A stretch of 64,000 nt of DNA from contig NZ_FRCT01000002.1 of assembly GCF_900143025.1 (NCBI RefSeq), positions 248,001-312,000 on the forward strand, read 5' to 3'. Shown here one piece after another: positions 10,521 through 18,493 of this stretch. The notes beneath the pieces are model-generated. The model searched no databases and was not told the origin of the DNA. It saw only the letters and a program-made list of their open reading frames with translations. The position numbers and the translations under genes are program-made. The DNA comes from Ruminococcus flavefaciens (GTDB lineage Bacteria > Bacillota > Clostridia > Oscillospirales > Ruminococcaceae). Every line of letters starts with the position of its first letter. Position 1 is the first letter of the stretch.

Positions 10521-11878
10521 AAAGCATCAAAAGAACTCAGCGCGTAACAAGCATTATAATCCTTCTCTTTATACTTGGAATGGTAGTACTTGTACTCAAA
10601 ATAATACATGAATCATCATTCTATATGATGAATTCTGATAAGCTCCAGCTTGGATATGTATATGACAGAAAGGGCGATGTACTTTTTGACGGTACAGGAA
10701 ACGGTTCATATCCTGATAATCACTTCCTTGATGTAGGCAATATAATCGGTGATGACAAAGGACAAATGGAAAACACCATTGTTGCTTGTAATCTTGAAAA
10801 GCTTAATAATTATAATTTCTCTGACGGTCTGTTAAAAAAAGGCGGTAAAGCTGCTATATATACAACTCTCGATCATGCAACAAATCGTGCGGTATTTGAT
10901 GCGTATGGTTACATGGAGGGCTGTGTGACTGCGTATAACTATAAAACAGGCGAAATGCTTGTTTGTGCAAGTCTCCCCTCTCTTGATGTAACTAAAGGAT
11001 ATGAAAACATAAACAGTTTCGAAGATGGTACACTTTGGTCTAAAACTCTGCACAAAACTGTTCCGGGTTCTACCCAAAAGGTATCCACAGTTATTTCTGC
11101 TCTTGAAATAATGGGAAGCGGTCTGCTCTATTCAAAAAGCTATACCTGCAATGGAAAATATATTAACCAGACTGGCGGCAATATTGACTGTCATAATGCT
11201 TACGGTCACGGCACTCAAAACATACAGCAAGCATTTGAAAACAGCTGTAATCCGTTTTTTGCACAGCTTATTGAAGATAATGACCTTCCTTTTGAAAGGC
11301 TGAAAAAACAGTATGAAAAGCTGGGCTACGTACTTAACGGCGCGAAATCAAAATATATTGATATAGACGGTATACAGTGCGAGACTGCATCTACAACTCT
11401 TGAAAATCCATATGAATTCAAAACTCAGTGGGGCTGTATCGGTCAGGGCGATACCCTTGTAAGTCCTATTCAGCTTATGATGTGGGAAAGTGCAATTGCT
11501 AATGGGTCAGGAAAAATGACAATGCCTTACTTTATAGATCATGTTACAAATACAAGAGGTTCGGTAAAAGACAAGGCAAAGACTAAGTACAGCGACAAGA
11601 TCTTTTCAGAAAGCACTGCATCTGCTGTAAAGCAGATAATGCTCACCAATGGATCGGATAAATATTCTTATCTTATATCAGGATATCCTGTTGGTGTTAA
11701 AAGTGGTACTGCACAGGTTCAGGAAGGTGCAAAAGAAAATTCTCTGCTTGTTGGTTTCGTAGATGATCCTTCATTCCCTATTGCTTTCTGTATTCTTATA
11801 GAAGATAAGGACAGCGGCTGGATAACAACAGAATACATTGCACAGATACTGCTTGATAATTTAAAAAACAATATCTGA
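10517..11878 (+). CDS. Penicillin-binding protein (transpeptidase, PbpA/FtsI-like)
   Basis: A single-pass membrane transpeptidase that would crosslink glycan strands made by the adjacent SEDS protein. One N-terminal hydrophobic segment is present. All three active-site motifs are intact: SxxK as STQK (after VPG), SxN as SCN, and KTG-type KSGTAQ. The protein (453 aa from this start) is short for a class B PBP, with little N-terminal pedestal, resembling the actinobacterial PbpA next to RodA. The ATG at 10517 is chosen over the ATG at 10502 because GGAGG and AAGGA lie just upstream and it gives an ATGA overlap with the SEDS gene. Confidence 0.9.
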   Translation: MKSIKRTQRVTSIIILLFILGMVVLVLKIIHESSFYMMNSDKLQLGYVYDRKGDVLFDGTGNGSYPDNHFLDVGNIIGDDKGQMENTIVACNLEKLNNYNFSDGLLKKGGKAAIYTTLDHATNRAVFDAYGYMEGCVTAYNYKTGEMLVCASLPSLDVTKGYENINSFEDGTLWSKTLHKTVPGSTQKVSTVISALEIMGSGLLYSKSYTCNGKYINQTGGNIDCHNAYGHGTQNIQQAFENSCNPFFAQLIEDNDLPFERLKKQYEKLGYVLNGAKSKYIDIDGIQCETASTTLENPYEFKTQWGCIGQGDTLVSPIQLMMWESAIANGSGKMTMPYFIDHVTNTRGSVKDKAKTKYSDKIFSESTASAVKQIMLTNGSDKYSYLISGYPVGVKSGTAQVQEGAKENSLLVGFVDDPSFPIAFCILIEDKDSGWITTEYIAQILLDNLKNNI

Positions 11879-11940
11879 TGTCATATTAAACAAATAATAA
11901 TATATCCTTTGTGCATTTAAACAAAATTAATAAAATTCTC

Positions 11941-11969
11941 TTGTAAATCCACAGAAGTTATGGTATAAT
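11941..11969 (+). promoter_or_regulatory. Sigma-A promoter of hpf
   Basis: TTGTAA (11941-11946) and TATAAT (11964-11969) have a 17-nt spacer and an extended -10 TG. Confidence 0.8.
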
Positions 11970-11984
11970 ATAACCATAAACAAA

Positions 11985-12005
11985 AGCTTTGTTTTTGGCA
12001 AAGCT
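11985..12005 (+). promoter_or_regulatory. 5'-UTR hairpin upstream of the hpf Shine-Dalgarno
   Basis: A 7-bp perfect stem (AGCTTTG at 11985-11991 with CAAAGCT at 11999-12005) sits at the likely 5' end of the mRNA, just before AAAAGGAGG. It could stabilise the message or modulate ribosome entry. It has no long U-tail, so it is not a clear terminator. Confidence 0.45.
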
Positions 12006-12020
12006 AAAAGGAGGACCAAT

Positions 12021-12548
12021 ATGAAAACAACTATCACAGCTAAAAAAATGCAGATCCCTACTAATTTTACCGAATATGCTGAGAAAAGGATCGATTCTCG
12101 TCTTGGTAAGTTCTTTGGAGATGAAGCTGATGCTAAGATCGTTATTTCTGAGATCAGAACTCAGATAATCCTTGAGCTTACTGTTAAATACAACAGCATT
12201 ATATTCCGTGCAGAGCGTTCTGCTGAAGACAAATATGTAGCTCTTGATGATGCGATCGACAAGATAATAAGACAGATCCGTAAGAACAAGACAAAAGTTG
12301 AGAAGAAACTAAAGGATACAGCTTTCAAGGAAGCATTTGCTTATCCTGTACCTGAAACTGTTGATTACGAAGTAATCAAACACAAGAAGTTCAAGATGAG
12401 ACCTATGGATATTGATGAAGCTATTCTCCAGATGAATATGCTCAGCCACGAGTTCTTCATGTTCACAAATGCAGATTCAGGTCAGATCAACGTTGTTTAT
12501 AAGCGTGATGACGGAAACTATGCTGTTCTTGAGCCTGATATGGAATAA
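12021..12548 (+). CDS. hpf: Ribosome hibernation promoting factor (long form)
   Basis: A 175-aa long HPF/RaiA-family protein that binds the 30S decoding site and dimerises ribosomes into 100S particles in stationary phase. The N-terminal S30AE domain spans about residues 1-100. After a linker, the C-terminal dimerisation domain carries the conserved KHKKFKMRPMDIDEAILQM segment, a long-form hallmark. It has its own promoter and terminator, so it is probably monocistronic. Confidence 0.95.
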   Translation: MKTTITAKKMQIPTNFTEYAEKRIDSRLGKFFGDEADAKIVISEIRTQIILELTVKYNSIIFRAERSAEDKYVALDDAIDKIIRQIRKNKTKVEKKLKDTAFKEAFAYPVPETVDYEVIKHKKFKMRPMDIDEAILQMNMLSHEFFMFTNADSGQINVVYKRDDGNYAVLEPDME

Positions 12549-12565
12549 TTGATATTAGTTACATT

Positions 12566-12604
12566 GTATGCGGGGCAAAATATGTCCCGCATACTGATTT
12601 TTAT
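12566..12604 (+). terminator. Intrinsic terminator after hpf
   Basis: A 9-bp stem (GTATGCGGG at 12566-12574 with CCCGCATAC at 12586-12594) is followed by TGATTTTTAT. Confidence 0.8.
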
Positions 12605-12623
12605 ATAGTCGGAGTGATAAAAA

Positions 12624-13292
12624 ATGGATAACAATAAGAAAGTCATAATTGAAAAACGTATCGCAAAAGTTGGCGAAAATCTCAAAAAGAACAATATGGA
12701 GTTCTATTACGCTGAAACAAAGGATAAGGTTGCCGATATCGTAAAGTCGCTTATCAAAAAAGGTGATGTTATTACCAACGGCGGAACTATGACAATGGCG
12801 GAATGTAATTTAGCTGAACTTCTTAATTCTCCTGATTACAATTATCTTGACAGATCGAAAATGACTCCTGAGGAAGTTGCTGAGCTGTACATAAAAGCTT
12901 TTTCCGCTGATGTTTATATATCAAGTTCAAATGCAATAACCGAGGATGGTTGCTTATATAACGTAGACGGCAACAGTAATCGAATAGCCGCAATTGCTTT
13001 TGGACCTAAATCAGTCATAATTATTGCAGGATATAATAAAATAGTAAAGGATCTTAAAGAAGCTGAGGTAAGAGTCAAAAGAGATGCAGCACCTCCTAAT
13101 TGCATAAGACTTAACTGTCCGACATACTGTGCTGAAAAAGGCGAATGTATTTCACTTTCAAATAATGAAAGACAGATATCAGACGGTTGCGGCGGAGATG
13201 GACGAATATGCTGTAATTACCTTATTTCAGCACATCAGCGTCATAAGGGACGTATAAAAGTAATAATAGTTGGAGAGGAGCTTGGATACTAA
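12624..13292 (+). CDS. LUD-domain protein (LutC/YkgG-like, DUF162)
   Basis: A 222-aa protein of the lactate-utilisation (LUD) fold, related to LutC/YkgG subunits. Typical features are the coiled N terminus, VITNGGTMTMAECNL, SSNAITEDGCLYNVDG and AFGPKSVIIIAGYNKIV. The C-terminal part has eight Cys (including RLNCPTYC, GEC, GCGGDGRICC), which is unusual and may bind metal or an Fe-S cluster; this is inference. No lutA or lutB is adjacent, so a role in lactate oxidation is not supported by context. A GGAGTGA Shine-Dalgarno precedes the ATG. Confidence 0.8.
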   Translation: MDNNKKVIIEKRIAKVGENLKKNNMEFYYAETKDKVADIVKSLIKKGDVITNGGTMTMAECNLAELLNSPDYNYLDRSKMTPEEVAELYIKAFSADVYISSSNAITEDGCLYNVDGNSNRIAAIAFGPKSVIIIAGYNKIVKDLKEAEVRVKRDAAPPNCIRLNCPTYCAEKGECISLSNNERQISDGCGGDGRICCNYLISAHQRHKGRIKVIIVGEELGY

Positions 13293-13295
13293 GCT

Positions 13296-14132
13296 ATGAA
13301 CGAAACTGCTCTAATTGTATATAAAACTGCGAGTTTCTTCGTTATTTATGCTTTCTTTGGCTGGTGCCTTGAAGTTGTTTATCAGGCTGTGGAACATGGT
13401 AAATTCATAAACCGCGGATTTTTAAATGGTCCATACTGCCCTATTTACGGCTTTGGAGTCATTATTGTCTACGGTGCGTTGGAACCATTGAAAGAAAACA
13501 TACTTATTCTGTATTTCGGAGCAGTTATGCTGACAACAGCTCTTGAATTAATAACAGGTTTTCTGCTTGAAAAGATATTTGATCAAAAATGGTGGGACTA
13601 TTCACACGAACGATTTAATTTAAAAGGCTATATCTGCATCAAATTCTCCTTACTGTGGGGAGTTGCTTGTTTAGTCACAGTAAGACTTATTCATCCGGCG
13701 GTAAATAAATTCGTTGATAAACTGCCTCATATTGTTGGAATACCCATACTTGTAGTTTTCTTTATCGGCTTTATAAGCGATATGATAATTACAATTCTTG
13801 CTATAATTCATATTAAAAAGAAGTTAAAACTGCTTGACAGCATTTCTGATGAGATGAGGAAGATATCAGATAAAACAGGCGAAAAGATATTCGATAGCGT
13901 TGAATATGTCATTGAAAAGAAGAATTCTTTAGATGAAAGAACTTCTCAGCGGCGCGAAAAACTCAGCCAACTTGCCGCAAAATATGCAAAAATTCGAGAT
14001 GAAAAGAACTATACAGTTTTACGACTTTCTAAAGCCTTCCCTAAATTAAACATTTATAATCCTAAACATTTTAAAGAGCAGATCCGTGAGTTAAAGACTA
14101 ATTTTATAAAAAAGAGCAAAAAAGAGGACTAA
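13296..14132 (+). CDS. CmpB-like putative ABC transporter permease (PF06541 type)
   Basis: A 278-aa membrane protein with about five hydrophobic helices in residues 5-185, followed by a charged, probably coiled-coil cytoplasmic tail. The signature FGWCLEVVYQ with RGFLNGPYCPIYGFG near the N terminus is that of the family annotated as putative ABC-transporter type IV. No ATPase or binding protein lies nearby, so transport is unproven. It begins 3 nt after the LUD gene stop, and the pair is probably co-transcribed. The terminator hairpin overlaps its stop codon. Confidence 0.75.
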   Translation: MNETALIVYKTASFFVIYAFFGWCLEVVYQAVEHGKFINRGFLNGPYCPIYGFGVIIVYGALEPLKENILILYFGAVMLTTALELITGFLLEKIFDQKWWDYSHERFNLKGYICIKFSLLWGVACLVTVRLIHPAVNKFVDKLPHIVGIPILVVFFIGFISDMIITILAIIHIKKKLKLLDSISDEMRKISDKTGEKIFDSVEYVIEKKNSLDERTSQRREKLSQLAAKYAKIRDEKNYTVLRLSKAFPKLNIYNPKHFKEQIRELKTNFIKKSKKED

Positions 14133-14152
14133 AATTTAGTTCTCTTTTTTTC
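14119..14152 (+). terminator. Intrinsic terminator overlapping the CmpB-like gene's 3' end
   Basis: A 13-bp stem with one G-U pair (14121-14133 with 14135-14147) is A-rich on the left and ends in a T-run. Confidence 0.75.
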
Positions 14153-14171
14153 AGGAATTTAAAGAAAACGT

Positions 14172-14200
14172 TTGACAATCCTACAAAAGTATGATATAAT
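14172..14200 (+). promoter_or_regulatory. Consensus sigma-A promoter of the aldolase gene
   Basis: TTGACA (14172-14177) and TATAAT (14195-14200) are perfect hexamers with a 17-nt spacer. Confidence 0.9.
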
Positions 14201-14209
14201 ACATACAGA

Positions 14210-14247
14210 AACGCTTTAAAGCGTTACAGCTTAAAGCTTTATAGCGT
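14210..14247 (+). promoter_or_regulatory. Palindromic operator or leader array
   Basis: Just downstream of the -10 is a perfect 16-bp palindrome AACGCTTTAAAGCGTT (14210-14225). A related inverted copy at 14236-14247 (GCTTTATAGCGT) can pair with 14211-14222 with one mismatch. The position, at about +4 to +40, suits a repressor operator or two mutually exclusive leader hairpins. Confidence 0.55.
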
Positions 14248-14266
14248 AAAAGAAAGAGGAATTTTT

Positions 14267-15241
14267 ATGAAAGAGTTATCAAAGCTTATGAATTTCAGAT
14301 CAGATGTAAGAGTAGTAGATGCTACTCTCAGAGACGGCGGTCTTGTCAACGACTTCAGGTTCAGTGACGAATTTGTCAGAGACCTTTACCTTTCAAACAT
14401 CAAAGCCGGTGTAGACTATATGGAATTTGGCTACAGAGCTGATAAAGAGATGTTTAAAGTTGATGATTTCGGGCCATGCAAGTTCTGCGATGATGAATAT
14501 ATCCGTTCAATTGTCGGTGAAAACCATACAGATCTGAAAATTGCTATAATGGCTGATGTCGGACGCTGTAATTATAAGCAGGATATAGTTGAACGTGAAA
14601 ACAGTCCTGTTGATCTCATTCGTGTAGCTACATATATCCACCAGATACCAACTGCTGTTGACATGATAGAAGATGCTAAGAAAAAGGGTTACGAGGTAAG
14701 CTGTAATATTATGGCTATTTCAAACGCTCAGGAAAGTGATATGAAGGTAGCTCTTGATATTCTTGGTCAGTCCCCTGTTGATGTATTTTATATCGTTGAC
14801 AGTTTCGGTTCATTATATCCAGAGCAGATCGCACGCATAGCTAATCTTTACGGTGAATTTGCAGAGAAATACGGCAAAAAGGTTGGTATACACGCTCATA
14901 ATAATCAGCAGCTGGCCTTTGCTAATACTATTGAAGCAGTCGGTGATGGTGTAGACTGGCTTGATGCTACATATTCAGCAATGGGCAGAGGTGCAGGCAA
15001 CTGTGCAATGGAACTTCTTCTCGGATTCCTTAAAAATCCAAAGTATAACGTTTATCCTGTATTCCAGTTCATTGAAAAACACATGGATAAATTACGCGCA
15101 GATGGCGCAGTATGGGGATATGATCTTCAGTACCTTCTCACAGGTCTTTTCAATCAGCATCCAAGAACAGCTATCCAGTACACAAAGGATAAGCGCAGAG
15201 ATGTTTCTGAATTCTATAAAGAGATAATATCTCAGGAATAA
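14267..15241 (+). CDS. DRE-TIM metallolyase / aldolase-family protein
   Basis: A 324-aa TIM-barrel protein of the HMG-CoA lyase/4-hydroxy-2-oxovalerate aldolase superfamily. The metal and catalytic motif DATLRDGG is at residues 19-26, and the metal-binding HAHNN motif follows later, with GRGAGN near the end. The C-terminal extension typical of isopropylmalate synthase is absent, and it lacks a partner acylating dehydrogenase. The substrate cannot be named. It is monocistronic behind a perfect promoter and ends at a strong terminator, so it is probably regulated independently through the palindromic leader. Confidence 0.8.
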   Translation: MKELSKLMNFRSDVRVVDATLRDGGLVNDFRFSDEFVRDLYLSNIKAGVDYMEFGYRADKEMFKVDDFGPCKFCDDEYIRSIVGENHTDLKIAIMADVGRCNYKQDIVERENSPVDLIRVATYIHQIPTAVDMIEDAKKKGYEVSCNIMAISNAQESDMKVALDILGQSPVDVFYIVDSFGSLYPEQIARIANLYGEFAEKYGKKVGIHAHNNQQLAFANTIEAVGDGVDWLDATYSAMGRGAGNCAMELLLGFLKNPKYNVYPVFQFIEKHMDKLRADGAVWGYDLQYLLTGLFNQHPRTAIQYTKDKRRDVSEFYKEIISQE

Positions 15242-15248
15242 TAAAAAC

Positions 15249-15280
15249 GCCCGAAAGAAATTTCTTTCGGGCTTGTTTTT
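15249..15280. terminator. Bidirectional terminator between convergent genes
   Basis: A perfect 24-bp inverted repeat (15249-15260 with 15261-15272) has T-rich tails on both strands. It serves the aldolase gene (+) and the DinB-like gene (-). Confidence 0.85.
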
Positions 15281-15281
15281 A

Positions 15282-15935
15282 TTATTTTAACTTTGATCTT
15301 ATACGCAGGCAAGCTTCTGTGTGCATTATCCAATGCCTTGAGAATGGCATTTGTATAAGTCCGCGAATATCCTTTCCGCACCAATAATCTATAAGCCAAA
15401 TTGCGTTCTCGTCTTCGCTTACAATGTTTAAACTGCTTAAATATTCCTTTGTTTTATGATTAACCTTGTTTTTCAGCATATCAAAAGATAAATTATTAAT
15501 GATATTTTCTGTACTATCCTTTACTTCTTGAATATACGAATAAAGCTCATCTATGTTCAATTGCTTTGAAAAATCCGCGATCTGCTGCTTTACAAGCTCA
15601 TTTCCTGTTGTAATTATAGGCGATTTGATACGTTCTTTATAATTCTTTTCAAAAAATACCTGTTCATCACCGTTTATTATTGAGTGAGCAACGATATCCT
15701 CTATACGGAAGATATGCCAGATCGAGTATGCTATTGTTTTGGAATGATATCCCTCGCTATTCAGAAAAGGTATAGCGCTGAAATCTTCAGCGGATAATTC
15801 AGTTTTGAACTCTTCTAAGACCTTCATAAGCTTATTTCTCAATTCAAATAGCGTAATGATGCCGCTTTTATAAGTATCTTCTTTTTTAAGTTGTTTTTGC
15901 ATTGTTTTATTAAGCTCAGACCATTCCTTATTCAT
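15282..15935 (-). CDS. DinB-like / four-helix-bundle protein
   Basis: A 217-aa mostly helical protein. The segment YHSKTIAYSIWHIFRIEDIVAH and the later FSRHWIMHTEACLRIR contain the spaced histidines expected of the DinB/YfiT metal-binding four-helix bundle. In that family the fold often supports thiol-dependent transferase or hydrolase activity, but no function is assigned here. The ATG at 15935 is chosen because GAGGTG precedes it; an upstream in-frame ATG at 15968 lacks a Shine-Dalgarno. It lies downstream of the topoisomerase genes, separated by a terminator-like hairpin. Confidence 0.6.
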   Translation of the reverse strand: MNKEWSELNKTMQKQLKKEDTYKSGIITLFELRNKLMKVLEEFKTELSAEDFSAIPFLNSEGYHSKTIAYSIWHIFRIEDIVAHSIINGDEQVFFEKNYKERIKSPIITTGNELVKQQIADFSKQLNIDELYSYIQEVKDSTENIINNLSFDMLKNKVNHKTKEYLSSLNIVSEDENAIWLIDYWCGKDIRGLIQMPFSRHWIMHTEACLRIRSKLK

Positions 15936-15960
15936 ATTACACCTCGATATATAAAGTATT

Positions 15961-15999
15961 AAAGCCATAGATTTTCCGTTTCGGTAAAACTATGGCTTT
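15961..15999 (-). terminator. Hairpin downstream of the topoisomerase A gene
   Basis: A 10-bp outer stem (15961-15970 with 15990-15999) encloses an inner stem with one bulge. The U-tract on the minus strand is weak, so termination may be partial. Confidence 0.55.
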
Positions 16000-16008
16000 T
16001 ATGATACA

Positions 16009-18249
16009 TTAAAATGTCAGCTGATTGCTGTCGCCGAGCTCCTTAGCAGGCTTACCTGCGGCAGGGACGCTCTTTGAACGATATTTTTCAAGTTCCGGGA
16101 GATCCTCAGGTGATATAATAGCAGCAGATGATAAAAGAGCTTTCTTTCGCAGATTTATGACCTGTACGCCCTGAGAGTCTCTCGTAGACTTAGGAAGAAT
16201 CATACCTGTATTGAATACTAAAGCGTGACCGCTTGTAGTTCTGAGAAGGATATCACTGTCCTCAGCAGTAAATATAGCAGCAACAAGTGGCGACTTCTCA
16301 GAATAAGCCTTTGCAAGCTTTTTGCGGTTTGTCTTTGTTTCATACGACTTCATTGGAACCTTTGCAGCCTTACCGTTTTCAAAGAAGAAAATAATATAAC
16401 CGCTGTAATCCGTTGTAGGAACAAGGGTTTTCAGCATTTCACCGTCATCAAAGCTGAGTTTTGCAGGTATATAATCACCCATTACACTTGCCTTTGTATC
16501 ATCAAATGCACTTGCTCTTGATTTATATGCCTGAGCCTTATCAGAGAAGAAAACAAGATCAGTTTTGTTTGTAGCCTCAAAACTCTGACTGATAAAGTCT
16601 CCCTCTTTAAGTTTCTGTTCTCCGCTCATTCGGAGTGACTGCGGAGTGATTTTCTTGAAGTAGCCGCTGTCAGAAACAAAAATATTGACAGGATAATCAG
16701 GTGTATCATCTATGTCCTCTGTATCCTCAACATCTGAAAGATAATAAAACATAGTTTTTCTCGGCTGAGCATAATTTTTGATAACATCACGAAGCTCATT
16801 TACGATTATCTTACGTATCTTCTTCTTATCACGAAGGATATCTTCCATTTCTTCGATATCCTTTTTGAGTTGGTCGACTTCTTCTATACGTCTTAAAATA
16901 TACTGCTTATTTATATTTCTAAGCTTTATTTCAGCTACGTATTCCGCCTGAATCTCATCAATGCCAAAGCCTATCATAAGATTTGGCACTACATCTGCTT
17001 CATTCTCGGTCTCGCGGATTATCTTGATAGCCTTGTCTATATCAAGAAGTATCTTTGAGAGTGCTTCAAGAAGATGGAGCTTTTCCTTTTTCTTCTGCAG
17101 ATCGTGGTATGTTCTGCGCTGGATACATTCTTCACGGAATGCAGTCCACTCAATAAGTATCTCACGTACTCCCATTACCTTAGGAGTACCTGCGATAAGA
17201 ATATTGAAGTTACACGGATAGCTGTCCTGTAACGGCGTAAGGCGGTAAAGCTTCTGCATAAGCTTTTCGGGATCAGTGCCGCGTTTCAGATCTATAGCTA
17301 TTTTCAGACCGTCAATATCTGTTTCGTCACGTATATAAGAGACCTCTCTTATCTTTCCCTGCTTTACAAGATCAATTATCTTCTCTATTATCGCTTCGAT
17401 AGTAGTTGTATATGGAATCTCTGTTACTTCAATACAGTTTGCGCTTTTATCATAGCTGTATTTTGCACGTACCTTGATGCTTCCTCTGCCTGTTTCGTAG
17501 ACCTTGTTCAACTCGGCTTCATCATAAAGCATGAGTCCGCCGCCCGGGAAATCAGGACCTTTAAGTGTACTGAGTATATCATGGTCAGGATCTTTCATCA
17601 GAGCTATTGTAGTCTCGCATACTTCTTCAAGGTTGAACGGACATACATTACTTGCCATAGATACAGCGATACCTGTATTGGAATTTACAAGCACTGTAGG
17701 AAATGTTGCAGGGAGCAAAGTCGGCTCCTGCATAGTATTATCGTAGTTTGGAACGAAATCTATAGTTTCCTTGTCAATATCACGAAACAGCTCGTTACAT
17801 ATTTTTTCAAGCTTTACTTCCGTATAACGAGGAGCGGCAAAGTGCATTTTGCTGGAATACTGCTTACCGAAGTTACCCTTGCTGTCGATATACGGATGAA
17901 GCAGAGCTTCATTTCCGCGGGTCATACGGACAAGAGTCTCATATATTGCCTGATCACCATGAGGATTGAGCTTCATGGTCTCACCGACAACATTAGCAGA
18001 CTTTGAACGTTCCTTATCAGGATTGAGCAATCCCCTCTTGTACATCATGTAAAGCAGCTTTCTGTGAGAAGGCTTGAAACCGTCTATCTCAGGAAGAGCT
18101 CGTGATATGATAACGCTCATAGCATACGGCATATAATTCTTTTTAAGAGTATCCGTTATCTTTTCATCAACTACACTGCCTGAACCTTCTATATAAGCCT
18201 CGTGCTTGAATACAGGCTGTTTTTTGGGAGTTTCCTTTTTTCTTGGCAT
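16009..18249 (-). CDS. Type IIA DNA topoisomerase, subunit A (ParC/GyrA-like, diverged)
   Basis: A 746-aa DNA cleavage/religation subunit. The catalytic tyrosine is Y142 in AAPRYTEV. The winged-helix region reads NPHGDQAIYETLVRM, with Gln at the position of E. coli GyrA Ser83. A coiled-coil stretch (about 430-510) precedes a C-terminal beta-pinwheel. Only a degenerate GyrA box is seen (STRDSQGV), which is more ParC-like. This is likely a second, non-gyrase topoisomerase, but decatenase versus supercoiling activity cannot be decided from sequence. It starts immediately after the stop of a 75-aa zinc-ribbon ORF and forms an operon with it and the B subunit. Confidence 0.88.
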   Translation of the reverse strand: MPRKKETPKKQPVFKHEAYIEGSGSVVDEKITDTLKKNYMPYAMSVIISRALPEIDGFKPSHRKLLYMMYKRGLLNPDKERSKSANVVGETMKLNPHGDQAIYETLVRMTRGNEALLHPYIDSKGNFGKQYSSKMHFAAPRYTEVKLEKICNELFRDIDKETIDFVPNYDNTMQEPTLLPATFPTVLVNSNTGIAVSMASNVCPFNLEEVCETTIALMKDPDHDILSTLKGPDFPGGGLMLYDEAELNKVYETGRGSIKVRAKYSYDKSANCIEVTEIPYTTTIEAIIEKIIDLVKQGKIREVSYIRDETDIDGLKIAIDLKRGTDPEKLMQKLYRLTPLQDSYPCNFNILIAGTPKVMGVREILIEWTAFREECIQRRTYHDLQKKKEKLHLLEALSKILLDIDKAIKIIRETENEADVVPNLMIGFGIDEIQAEYVAEIKLRNINKQYILRRIEEVDQLKKDIEEMEDILRDKKKIRKIIVNELRDVIKNYAQPRKTMFYYLSDVEDTEDIDDTPDYPVNIFVSDSGYFKKITPQSLRMSGEQKLKEGDFISQSFEATNKTDLVFFSDKAQAYKSRASAFDDTKASVMGDYIPAKLSFDDGEMLKTLVPTTDYSGYIIFFFENGKAAKVPMKSYETKTNRKKLAKAYSEKSPLVAAIFTAEDSDILLRTTSGHALVFNTGMILPKSTRDSQGVQVINLRKKALLSSAAIISPEDLPELEKYRSKSVPAAGKPAKELGDSNQLTF

Positions 18250-18477
18250 TTACTCTTCTCCTTGCGATGATTTTCTGTCTTTTTTCTTTAAAAGCTTTTC
18301 GGGATCCTTGACATATGTTCTTACAACACTGCCACATTCTCTGCAAATAGTATGATATAAAGAAGACGATCTTAACATACTCTCTGCGCTGTAAACAGCG
18401 CCGTAAAAATTCTGATAACCAGTTATAAATTCAGTTCCGCCGCAGAAACGGCACTTAGTCATTTTTATCTTTTTCAT
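18250..18477 (-). CDS. Small zinc-ribbon protein between topoisomerase subunits
   Basis: A 75-aa basic protein with two CxxC knuckles (CRFCGG near residue 9 and CREC near residue 46) and a Lys-rich C-terminal tail ending in SSQGEE. It is probably a zinc-binding or nucleic-acid-binding protein. No specific family is recognised. It sits between the B and A subunit genes with 16 nt upstream and zero nt downstream, and its stop abuts the subunit A ATG. This tight placement suggests co-expression with the enzyme. Confidence 0.7.
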   Translation of the reverse strand: MKKIKMTKCRFCGGTEFITGYQNFYGAVYSAESMLRSSSLYHTICRECGSVVRTYVKDPEKLLKKKDRKSSQGEE

Positions 18478-18493
18478 AAATATCCACCAGGCA

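Noticed and set aside
12020-12021. raiA-motif RNA upstream of hpf
   Set aside because: Only a short hairpin (11985-12005) separates the promoter from the start codon; the ~200-nt raiA RNA could not fit.
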